Virus record (IMG/VR): IMGVR_UViG_3300022924_000207
Location: 1-48,861 of that record
Direction: 5' to 3' (one strand)
DNA length: 48,861 nucleotides
DNA from: a virus
Position 1 is the stretch's first letter. Each line of letters opens with the position of its first letter. Under the pieces are notes generated by a model, which was given only the letters and a program-made list of their open reading frames with translations, made no database searches and had not been told where the DNA came from. The translations under genes were made by a program, and so were the position numbers. Below, in pieces: positions 7,643 through 13,731 of this stretch.

Positions 7643-7975
7643 CTACTTTTTGAGTGGTTCGCCAGCTAATGTTTTGCCGATCATCACCATTTGTTGTTTC
7701 TGGGTGTCCGACATTTGTTCCATAATCATAATCACTTCGTATTCCGGGGTGTCTTGCTTAGCCATAAGTTGCTCTTGCTCATCGAAATAAAACGGTGCCA
7801 ATTTGCAGGCTAGTTCAATTTTTCGAGCGGATTTTTCACCAAATGGCCGATGCTTATTCAGTATTTGCGACAGATAAGAAGCATCTACGCCATATTGACG
7901 CTGTATTTCTGCGGCACTGCCGACCTTCTTCACAAATTCCTGAAGTTTAAGGATTCTGGTCTCTTGAATCTTCAT
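7643..7975 (-). CDS. CI-like repressor (short, HTH only)
   Basis: A 110-residue regulator with an N-terminal helix-turn-helix, residues about 18-45 (SAAEIQRQYGVDASYLSQILNKHRPFGEKSARKIE), followed by a helical C-terminal part with a Met/Gln-rich run (MEQMSDTQKQQMVMIGKTL). It has no LexA/CI peptidase domain, so induction cannot depend on RecA-stimulated self-cleavage. I chose MKIQETRI at 7975 because GGAGG lies upstream; the frame extends to 8017 without a ribosome site and across an operator. It diverges from the cro-like gene across three copies of the TTAGCAAATGCTAA operator, the arrangement of a lysogeny switch. Confidence 0.75.
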   Translation of the reverse strand: MKIQETRILKLQEFVKKVGSAAEIQRQYGVDASYLSQILNKHRPFGEKSARKIELACKLAPFYFDEQEQLMAKQDTPEYEVIMIMEQMSDTQKQQMVMIGKTLAGEPLKK

Positions 7976-7995
7976 CCGTAAATAATCCTCCATAA

Positions 7996-8049
7996 TTAGC
8001 ATTTGCGAAATTGACAAATGCTATTGACTTAATAATTAGCGTTTGCTAA
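7996..8049. promoter_or_regulatory. Right operators (OR-like), three copies
   Basis: TTAGCATTTGCGAA (7996-8009), a degenerate copy TTGACAAATGCTAT (8011-8024) and TTAGCGTTTGCTAA (8036-8049). The outer two are one base from the consensus seen at the left operators. The last overlaps the -10 of the cro promoter, the first lies next to the repressor start. Confidence 0.7.
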
Positions 8050-8052
8050 TGT
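8024..8052 (+). promoter_or_regulatory. Rightward early promoter (PR-like)
   Basis: TTGACT, a 17-base spacer and TAATGT, the same -10 hexamer as the left promoter. The predicted start point (8058-8060) coincides with the first base of the cro-like ATG, so the transcript would be leaderless or nearly so. Confidence 0.7.
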
Positions 8053-8059
8053 TCGTCGC

Positions 8060-8254
8060 ATGAAAACCGATTCTGAAATTATTGATGCCATTGGGGGCAA
8101 CCGTGTTGTTGCAGAAATTTGTGCACCTACTTTGCCGGAAGTTGTATCTGGATGGCGAAGACGGGGTATCCCAAGAGGGTGGCGTCACGTTTTAAAACTC
8201 AAATTTCCTGAATATTTTTCAGAGCAAGATTCCATGAGTCAGGTTGCAGCTTGA
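8060..8254 (+). CDS. Cro-like regulator (YdaS/carph-isopro type)
   Basis: A 64-residue protein. Residues 6-47 (IIDAIGGNRVVAEICAPTLPEVVSGWRRRGIPRGW) match the short helix-turn-helix type found in Cro/YdaS and carph-isopro proteins, with the typical WRRRGIPRG recognition and wing segment. It is the first gene of the rightward early operon and diverges from the repressor. There is no ribosome site because the PR-like -10 ends only seven bases before the ATG. It probably represses the repressor gene at the shared operators, as Cro does (inference from family and site layout). Confidence 0.8.
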   Translation: MKTDSEIIDAIGGNRVVAEICAPTLPEVVSGWRRRGIPRGWRHVLKLKFPEYFSEQDSMSQVAA

Positions 8255-8585
8255 ATTCCGCGTCAGCACGGATGTTTTTGTTATTTGCTGAATATTCCGG
8301 TGAACCGGTTGCTTCGTCTCCTACCTCTGTGCCACCCACGATCCTCCCCGACGTGGGTGGCTTTTTTTTGGTTAAGAGAAGGGCACGTTGAAAGCTGGCG
8401 TGTACGCCAGTGATGAATGTGAAGTCAGGATTAACGCTATACCCGCAGCCGCTGCAATGGCTGATAAAGCTAAAAGGGCGCGGGTTTAGTGCTGGATTGA
8501 CGGCCTCGCGCTTTTCGTGATTGCAGTGCCCGCACCGCAGCACGAATTGAAGGCCATCTCCAGATAGATTTACCGCATCAAACAT
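8199..8585 (-). CDS. Possible zinc-ribbon protein opposite the cro terminator
   Basis: A 128-residue frame on the minus strand. Its N-terminal part looks real: CGHC at about residues 18-21 and CSGCG at about 44-48 form a four-Cys zinc ribbon, framed by FVLR and YSVNPDFTF strands. AAGG lies nine bases before the ATG at 8585. The C-terminal half is less convincing because it reads antisense through the terminator stem and the end of the cro-like gene. If real, it may be a small host-takeover or Ogr-like zinc protein. If not, 8255-8659 holds only the terminator and a short inverted repeat. Confidence 0.4.
   Translation of the reverse strand: MFDAVNLSGDGLQFVLRCGHCNHEKREAVNPALNPRPFSFISHCSGCGYSVNPDFTFITGVHASFQRALLLTKKKPPTSGRIVGGTEVGDEATGSPEYSANNKNIRADAEFKLQPDSWNLALKNIQEI
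8331..8369 (+). terminator. Strong intrinsic terminator after cro-like gene
   Basis: A perfect 10-bp stem (GCCACCCACG with CGTGGGTGGC), 11-base loop, then eight T. It lies 77 bases below the cro-like stop and upstream of the CII-like gene, the position of lambda tR1, so it probably limits early transcription unless antiterminated. Confidence 0.85.
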
Positions 8586-8626
8586 AATAAGAAACCTTGA
8601 ATATTTCGAAGAGACGAAACAATTAT

Positions 8627-8642
8627 GTATTTGATTAAATAC
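8627..8642. promoter_or_regulatory. Inverted repeat upstream of the CII-like gene
   Basis: GTATTT-GATT-AAATAC, perfect 6-bp arms, 33 bases before the likely GTG start. Possible operator or -10 region (TACAAT overlaps its right side). No clear -35. Confidence 0.35.
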
Positions 8643-8674
8643 AATAAATACGGCTTTTTATGTCAGGAATAGCC

Positions 8675-9139
8675 GTGTTTAATATCCCCGATTTGGTGTA
8701 TGACACCGCCCACGGATACCCAGGCGGTGTGCCGGCGCTGGCTACCAGGTACTGCACCCCCCATTACAAAATGTCGCCGAACGTACTTTCGAAGAAAGTA
8801 GACCCCGATGTGCATAGTCATTGGACGACGGTGGAGGAGCTTATCAAGATGATCCACTTCACTGGCGATCATCGAGTGGTGCATGGGTTTGCTGCGATGG
8901 TCGGTGCTGTGCTGGTCTATGTGGAAGACCTGGAACACGTCAACGATATGGAATTGCTTGAAACCTACACCGAGGTCATGAGTGTATTTGGTGAATTCAG
9001 CAAGCTATTCCACGTAAGCCTGGCCGACAGAAAAATAACCCGGCCAGAATACCTCCAGATGAAAGCAGCCTGGCATAAATTACAGTCAGCTGCCATGACA
9101 CTGCTGGGCCGGATTGAAAGCCTGATCGATGAAGAATAG
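8675..9139 (+). CDS. Phage regulatory protein CII-family
   Basis: About 154 residues, resembling the phage CII regulator family (P2/CP76-type): the N-terminal FNIPDLVYDTAHGYPGGVPALATRY segment, then MSPNVLSKKVDP (the HTH) and HSHWTTVEELIKMIHFTGDHRVVHGFAA. The C-terminal half is helical. A GTG at 8675 has AGGA six bases upstream; an in-frame ATG at 8660 has no ribosome site, so the shorter start is favoured though not proven. The family controls the lysis-lysogeny decision or early transcription. It heads a run of genes leading to the VapE helicase. Confidence 0.8.
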   Translation: MFNIPDLVYDTAHGYPGGVPALATRYCTPHYKMSPNVLSKKVDPDVHSHWTTVEELIKMIHFTGDHRVVHGFAAMVGAVLVYVEDLEHVNDMELLETYTEVMSVFGEFSKLFHVSLADRKITRPEYLQMKAAWHKLQSAAMTLLGRIESLIDEE

Positions 9140-9314
9140 ACGTCGCAGGCTTGCCAGGCAGCGGGCATGCAACCGGGCCGACCGCCTCCGAATAAGGTTT
9201 TTGGTGTCGAAATTCGTCAAAGAATGCTGCGACAAAGTGGTAGCTAGGATGGTGGCTGCCTTTTCTACCGCATTCGACCGGATGCTAGGCCTGTATCGCA
9301 GGGAGCCGGATTAA
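9129..9314 (+). CDS. Small basic protein
   Basis: A 61-residue, Arg-rich protein (MKNRRRRLARQRACNRADRLR...) overlapping the CII-like stop by 11 bases and touching the next start as TAATG. The N-terminal 25 residues are strongly basic and could bind nucleic acid; the rest is helical. The overlaps and coding context support it; no family recognised. Confidence 0.5.
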   Translation: MKNRRRRLARQRACNRADRLRIRFLVSKFVKECCDKVVARMVAAFSTAFDRMLGLYRREPD

Positions 9315-9829
9315 TGGCCCGCTTTGTTCCATACGGGCGTGACATCTACAACAAGCGTAAAGCAGGTGAAAAAGTCGGTCTATTGATAGTCGGCACCGGC
9401 TGGAAGGCCGGGCAGCTGTTCCCCAATAACGAGCGCGTACAGCGTTGCGTGATCCTGGATGACATGCCGATCACTGGCGGCAACATCATGTTCATGGCCG
9501 GGCTGGATGTGCTGGTCTGTCCCTCTGAAGAAACCACCGATAAGCGCCTGCAGGAAGTGTTGGCCGCCTGCTTTGAGCATGGCAAGGCCAGCCAGGTGTG
9601 GTGCGTGTTCAATGAGGATATCGCCCACGAGGTGAAGTACTTCGAAAGCGCCAATGCTGAATTCGATAACGCAGTAACCACAGGCGTCTCAGTACCCCTC
9701 GACGGGCTTGCGCCAGCCATTAAAGAAGCCCAGCGGATGATGATGATCCGGCGACAGGGCATCTACGCAGATCCCGATACTCACGATGATTTTGTGCGCA
9801 AGCTATTCGAAAGCGCGGTGGCTTCATGA
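9314..9829 (+). CDS. Hypothetical early phage protein
   Basis: A 171-residue protein with alternating strands and helices: KVGLLIVGTGWKAG, CVILDDMPITGG, LDVLVCPSEETTDKRLQEVLAACFEHGKASQVWCVFNED. This could be a small Rossmann-like fold, but no nucleotide motif is certain. It overlaps the VapE gene by four bases, which suggests a shared role in replication. No family recognised. Confidence 0.7.
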   Translation: MARFVPYGRDIYNKRKAGEKVGLLIVGTGWKAGQLFPNNERVQRCVILDDMPITGGNIMFMAGLDVLVCPSEETTDKRLQEVLAACFEHGKASQVWCVFNEDIAHEVKYFESANAEFDNAVTTGVSVPLDGLAPAIKEAQRMMMIRRQGIYADPDTHDDFVRKLFESAVAS

Positions 9830-11136
9830 GCGCCAAAAAAGACGCTGCCCAGGAGGTGTTCGACAAGCTGGACGTAGACGCCATGCTCATCAAGAGCGAA
9901 AAAGGCAACCCGATGGCACTGCCGGCGAATATTGAATGCATCCTCCAGAACGACGCGGAATGGCAAGGCGTGTTGCGCCTGAATGAAATGTCGGGCGAGG
10001 TGGACAAGGTGAAGCAGCCGCCGATCTCGGGTGGTCTCGGCCAATGGCGTGATACCGACGACACGCGCTTATCGATCTGGTGCTCTCGTAAATACGGGCT
10101 GCATGCTTCAGTCAAGAATATGTACGAAGTGGTCAATGCGGTGGCGGATGAGCATAGCTATTCGCCAGTGCGTGATTACCTGGATAACCTGACCTGGGAT
10201 AAAACGCCCCGGCTGGCAACCATGTTGCGAAAGTATTTCGGGGCGAGTGCCGAAGCGCCGGATAAGTACCTGGAACTGGTCGGCATCTATTGGATGATCT
10301 CTGCGGTCGCCAGAACCTACTGGCCGGGCTGCAAAGCTGATTGCGTGCTGATTCTGGAAGGCGAACAGGGCAAGAAAAAATCCACGGCGCTCAAGGTGCT
10401 GTGCGGTGATGACTGGTTCATGGATACGCCGATCAAGATAGGCTCGACGGATGCCTACCAGGCCATGCGCGGCATATGGATTGTCGAACTGGCCGAACTG
10501 GACAGCTTGAACAGGTCGGAGTCTTCCACTTCCAAAGCGTTTTTCTCCTCTACCAAAGACCGATACCGGGCCGCTTATGGCCGACGTGTCATTTCGGTGT
10601 TACGCCAGTGCGTGTTCGCGGGTTCGGTCAATCATCGGCAGTACATGCGAGATGAGACCGACAACCGGCGCTACCTGCCCGTGTGGTGCGATGAATTTTC
10701 CCTTGAAGAACTAAAGGCCGACCGTGACCAATTATGGGCCGAAGCGGTAGCGCTCTATAAAGACGGGCACCGTTGGTGGGCTGAAGACGATGACGAAAAG
10801 GCGTTGTTCAAAGAGGAACAGGCCAAGCGCTACATCGGCGATGCGTATGAGGAAAAGATTGAACGCTGGCTGCGGGATAACCCGGCCATCGAAGTGACGA
10901 TGGAGAAGCTGATGGGCAACGCCCTGGGGCTTGATTCCAGCAAGTGGAGCAAGGCTGAACAGATGCGAGTCGGCACGATCATGACGTCGCGCCTGGGCTG
11001 GGTGAAGAAGCGGCCAGAGAGGTCGGGCACTCGCATATACGTGTATTTCCCGCCCAAGAACTGGCTGTCGGTTAATTATGAACCGGGCCAGGATGCCGGC
11101 AAGGAGATGGATGATGGAGAGGAGATTCTATTTTGA
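9826..11136 (+). CDS. VapE-family primase-helicase
   Basis: A 436-residue member of the virulence-associated E family, P-loop ATPases that act as replicative helicases in phages and pathogenicity islands. Walker A is GEQGKKKS at about 179-186; a Walker B-like stretch, GIWIVELAELDSL, lies near 214-226; and DRYRAAYGRR with FAGSVN gives the sensor/arginine region around 243-270. The N terminus lacks a CHC2 primase zinc domain, so it is the helicase-only version. It is coupled to the preceding gene by an ATGA overlap. A large inverted repeat with iterons lies directly downstream, a likely replication origin on which it would act (inference). Confidence 0.88.
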   Translation: MSAKKDAAQEVFDKLDVDAMLIKSEKGNPMALPANIECILQNDAEWQGVLRLNEMSGEVDKVKQPPISGGLGQWRDTDDTRLSIWCSRKYGLHASVKNMYEVVNAVADEHSYSPVRDYLDNLTWDKTPRLATMLRKYFGASAEAPDKYLELVGIYWMISAVARTYWPGCKADCVLILEGEQGKKKSTALKVLCGDDWFMDTPIKIGSTDAYQAMRGIWIVELAELDSLNRSESSTSKAFFSSTKDRYRAAYGRRVISVLRQCVFAGSVNHRQYMRDETDNRRYLPVWCDEFSLEELKADRDQLWAEAVALYKDGHRWWAEDDDEKALFKEEQAKRYIGDAYEEKIERWLRDNPAIEVTMEKLMGNALGLDSSKWSKAEQMRVGTIMTSRLGWVKKRPERSGTRIYVYFPPKNWLSVNYEPGQDAGKEMDDGEEILF

Positions 11137-11153
11137 TGGCTCTCTGTATTGAT

Positions 11154-11349
11154 TCCGTCCTACCAAACGCAAGGCCGGACGGAGGCCGGACGCTGGAAAG
11201 CCGCACGGTTATTGGCTCCGTCCTACCGTCGCACCCGTCCTACCAGTCTTCCCATACGTGTACGCGCGCGTCATGTGTATTTTTTTTAAGTAGGACAGAT
11301 AGGACAGTAGGACGCAATAAGCAACGGCGCGGGTTTCCAGCGTCCGGCC
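11154..11349. repeat. Long imperfect palindrome with GTCCTAC iterons, candidate origin
   Basis: The 244-base gap after the VapE gene holds a hyphenated inverted repeat of about 166 bp. Its outer arms are identical over 16 bp: GGCCGGACGCTGGAAA (11184-11199) and TTTCCAGCGTCCGGCC (11334-11349). The centre is the CGCGCG run at 11264-11269. GTCCTACC occurs at 11157, 11220 and 11237; TAGGAC, its complement, at 11291, 11300 and 11308. The arms stay similar along most of their length. Repeats plus dyad next to a replicative helicase suggest an origin. Confidence 0.6.
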
Positions 11350-11379
11350 ACGTCGCACCATCCATAAAAGAGGCGGGCA

Positions 11380-11622
11380 ATGAATAAGCGTGAACAGACC
11401 CGGCAGGACTTCCCCGAAAACGCCAAGATCATTGATGCCTTCACTGAGGTGTTCGGTGCGGTGCGGATTGACTACGTGGCTGAAGGCGGTCGGGAACTCA
11501 AGACACGCAACCATACCGAGGAAAGCCAGTTCAAGGTGATCAAGGGCAAAGACCTGGTGACGAATCCCGATCCCGAGAAAATGAAACAGTTTTATGCAAA
11601 GCACAAGGTGAAACCATTATGA
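11380..11622 (+). CDS. Small conserved phage protein
   Basis: An 80-residue protein starting MNKREQTRQDFPENAKIIDAF. It has a helix followed by a strand pair (VRIDYVAEGGRELKTR) and a basic tail. GAGG lies upstream of the ATG. This short protein type often follows the primase-helicase gene in prophages, but I know no function for it. Confidence 0.65.
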   Translation: MNKREQTRQDFPENAKIIDAFTEVFGAVRIDYVAEGGRELKTRNHTEESQFKVIKGKDLVTNPDPEKMKQFYAKHKVKPL

Positions 11623-11951
11623 GTTGGGCATTTACTAAACCCGAATTGATTCAATCAGCCAGGAAAACACATCTTTGTTTCTGGTGTGGGCAGCTTGTTA
11701 ACGTTGGGGAAAGCTATACCAGATACCGCGCTTTCTATAGTGGTGATGCCTCTACTATGCGCATGCATAACGAATGTCACTTGGCAATGACGGAAGCAGC
11801 AACCTTGGAGGGGGATGTAATTGAATTTGGTCTAGCAGATAACCCGCGAGGGGGAAATTGTGGGTATTGCGGTGACGAGAACTGTGTCCCGTGTGGAAAA
11901 CATGCAGCTTATAGAGAAAGCCGCAAGCAGGAAAGGCAGTCTCTGGCATGA
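11619..11951 (+). CDS. Cys-rich zinc-binding protein
   Basis: A 110-residue protein with two metal sites: CFWC (about 20-23) with HNEC (about 50-53), and a C-terminal CGYC...CVPC (about 81-92) followed by H and a basic tail. The layout is that of small DNA- or RNA-binding zinc proteins in the nin-type region of lambdoid phages. Coupled to the preceding gene by an ATGA overlap. Exact role unknown. Confidence 0.65.
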   Translation: MSWAFTKPELIQSARKTHLCFWCGQLVNVGESYTRYRAFYSGDASTMRMHNECHLAMTEAATLEGDVIEFGLADNPRGGNCGYCGDENCVPCGKHAAYRESRKQERQSLA

Positions 11952-12154
11952 AAAGTACCGCACTCCCGCGTGATGCATATCAAGACCCGGAAACGTATGT
12001 AGCCAATAAAGAATTGAAGGAACTCGGCTGCCGGGCCTGCGACAGTAGCGTGCCGGTCGGCAGCCGTGTCGGATGCAGCGAACCGAGAAAGACCGATCAG
12101 AAGGGCATTCCGCACATAGGCAGTAGATGCAAGTTTTTTAAATTGAAGGGGTGA
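11948..12154 (+). CDS. Small NinE-like zinc protein
   Basis: A 68-residue protein with four cysteines (CRAC at about 28-31, C43, C61) that may bind one zinc. It overlaps the previous gene by four bases and lies three bases before the late regulator gene. Position and size recall the nin-region proteins of lambda, but similarity is not strong enough to name it. Confidence 0.6.
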   Translation: MKSTALPRDAYQDPETYVANKELKELGCRACDSSVPVGSRVGCSEPRKTDQKGIPHIGSRCKFFKLKG

Positions 12155-12157
12155 TAC

Positions 12158-12580
12158 ATGTTTCAAACATACGTTGAAAGCAGGCTGGCATTGTGGGCAG
12201 CGCAGAAGGCCAGGCGCGAGGATGGCGGGCTGGGCATGCCGCGCAAGTCCGCTTTCGTTCGTGAGATATCGGGTGGCTTCTGGACGCCAGACATGGACTC
12301 GGCATGTTACGAGGTCGATCAGTGTGTGTGTGCCCTGATACCGGAAAGGCGTGAAGCCATCGAAGCCTGCTATGAAACCGACAAGCGATTCCGTTTCATG
12401 ACGATTAAGCAGAAGGCCACGGCGATGGACGTGCATAAGAATACTTACTACAACCGCTTGGAACTGGCAATGAAAGACATCCTCGGTTTCCTCAACGACC
12501 TGGCTGCCGGCATACCTGTGACGCCATACACAGTGCGGACGTCCGCACTAAACGAAATTAAAGTTGCAGAATACGCTTGA
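12158..12580 (+). CDS. Q-like late regulator (sigma-region-4-type HTH)
   Basis: A 140-residue protein. Residues about 84-108 (MTIKQKATAMDVHKNTYYNRLELAMKDI) form a helix-turn-helix like that of ECF sigma factors and of phage antitermination/late-activator proteins. Upstream, residues 40-75 hold VDQCVCALIPERREAIEACYE, typical of phage late regulators of the RinA/ArpU/Q type. It is the last gene of the early operon, directly before a strong promoter and terminator, which is where lambda Q acts. An 18-bp palindrome lies within its last codons. Alternative: a transcription activator rather than an antiterminator. Confidence 0.7.
   Translation: MFQTYVESRLALWAAQKARREDGGLGMPRKSAFVREISGGFWTPDMDSACYEVDQCVCALIPERREAIEACYETDKRFRFMTIKQKATAMDVHKNTYYNRLELAMKDILGFLNDLAAGIPVTPYTVRTSALNEIKVAEYA
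12532..12549. promoter_or_regulatory. 18-bp perfect palindrome upstream of the late promoter, copy 3
   Basis: AGTGCGGACGTCCGCACT, a perfect palindrome, ends 27 bp before the -35 of the late promoter. The other two copies are in the parB-like gene. Its place suggests a regulator acts on late transcription, perhaps the ParB/KorB-like protein. Confidence 0.55.
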
Positions 12581-12606
12581 CAGCATTTGGACTAAACGTG
12601 TATAAA
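12577..12606 (+). promoter_or_regulatory. Late promoter (PR'-like)
   Basis: TTGACA, an 18-base spacer and TATAAA, the best promoter in the window. The -35 overlaps the stop codon of the Q-like gene. Start expected near 12613, giving a leader RNA of about 57 bases before the terminator. Confidence 0.8.
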
Positions 12607-12638
12607 TTCGCTAGGCTGTTAATCAGTCCGTCCAAAGC

Positions 12639-12669
12639 AACCCGCCCTGCATCGCTCGGCGGGTTTTTT
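12639..12669 (+). terminator. Leader terminator (tR'-like)
   Basis: AACCCGCC pairs with GGCGGGTT around an 11-base loop, then a T run. It lies only 26 bases below the predicted late start point, so late genes can be expressed only if this terminator is bypassed. Confidence 0.85.
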
Positions 12670-12701
12670 GTTGCCTGTAGCATAGACGGGATTATCTATT
12701 C

Positions 12702-13088
12702 ATGATGCGCGCCGCTTCACCATGTCGGGCTAGCGGTTGTCGCGCCTTGGTAAGTGATGGCTCTGGTCGATGCCCAAAGCACCAGGTAAAGCAGGTGACC
12801 GCACCACGTGAGTCATCGACCAAGCGCGGTTATGGATACGCTTGGCAGAAGGCACGTGCCGGTTACTTGATGTCGCACCCGCTGTGTGCTGGATGCGAAA
12901 AGAAAGACCCGCCGAGGCTGACGGCTGCGACCGAGGTTGACCACATCATTCCGCATGGTGGCGATCAATCGTTGTTCTGGAATCATGATAATTGGCAGGG
13001 ATTGTGCAAGTCCTGCCATAGCGAGAAGACCGCACGCGAAGACGGCGGTTACGGAAATTCAAAATTTCAAAAACCTTACCTAGGGTAG
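12702..13088 (+). CDS. HNH endonuclease (packaging-associated)
   Basis: A 128-residue HNH nuclease. The fold is clear: zinc Cys in CAGC (about 63-66), the catalytic VDHIIPHGGD (about 84-93), NWQGLCKSCH (about 102-111) with the second Cys pair, and a closing H-S-E-K-T segment. In HK97-type phages such nucleases sit next to the terminase genes and take part in cutting DNA during packaging. The N terminus has an extra zinc-like CRASGCRALVSDGSGRCPKH. The ribosome site is weak and the ATG at 12702 or 12705 could be used. First gene after the late promoter. Confidence 0.88.
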   Translation: MMRAASPCRASGCRALVSDGSGRCPKHQVKQVTAPRESSTKRGYGYAWQKARAGYLMSHPLCAGCEKKDPPRLTAATEVDHIIPHGGDQSLFWNHDNWQGLCKSCHSEKTAREDGGYGNSKFQKPYLG

Positions 13089-13215
13089 GGGGTGGCTCAA
13101 AGTCTGGGGCTTTTTCGCTCTAGACCGTATGCTTAGTGTTACATCGTGCGAGTGTGAAATTTGAAGTGGGGGGGGGTCAAAATCCGCAAGGTTGGCTTTC
13201 TTTAGGACAGATTCT

Positions 13216-13731
13216 ATGAACCAGAATACTGAATTGGTCGCAGTCGATAGCAGCGCCGTACAAAGTCCAAGCACCTCTTCCAGCCAATTCGTGTCTGCGA
13301 TACCTGCGCCGCCTGAAAAGCTTTCTGCCAAGGATAAGAAGTTCTGGGATTACATAACAGCAGCGTTGCTCGAATACGGCCTGATCCACAAGACTGACGG
13401 CTTTGTGTTACTGATCATTGTTAAAACTTTCCAGCGCTGGGTGCAAACGGAGACCCTGCTGGAAGCGCACATGAAAGAAAACAACGGAAATTACTTCGTC
13501 AAAACCCCGAATGGCTATGACCAGCCGCACCAGTTGTATTTTGCTGCCCGTAACCTTAAAGGCGAATTGCTCAAGTGGCTGCCAGAAGCCGCGCTGACTA
13601 TTCCAAGTTTCCATAAAATCGTCGGAGATCAGGCTGCGCCACTGCAGGGCGGACTGTTCGATGACCCCGTTGAGGCGCACCAGAAGCGCGGAAGGCTGCT
13701 TAAATTCCCTGGCGCTAACCCAGCAAAATGA
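13216..13731 (+). CDS. terS: Terminase small subunit, P27 family
   Basis: A 171-residue protein of the P27 small terminase family, which recognises the packaging site and regulates the large subunit. Typical features: LSAKDKKFWDYITAALLEYGLI (about 39-60), a helical central part, and GYDQPHQLYFAARNLKGELLKWL with a C-terminal GRLLKFP. The start at 13216 has AGGA upstream; a TTG start at 13192 would be less likely. It overlaps the large-subunit start by four bases. Confidence 0.88.
   Translation: MNQNTELVAVDSSAVQSPSTSSSQFVSAIPAPPEKLSAKDKKFWDYITAALLEYGLIHKTDGFVLLIIVKTFQRWVQTETLLEAHMKENNGNYFVKTPNGYDQPHQLYFAARNLKGELLKWLPEAALTIPSFHKIVGDQAAPLQGGLFDDPVEAHQKRGRLLKFPGANPAK

Noticed and set aside
11133-11387. 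84-residue plus-strand frame and a similar minus-strand frame (11209-11604)
   Set aside because: Both arise from the large inverted repeat after VapE. Their similar peptides reflect palindromic DNA, not genes.
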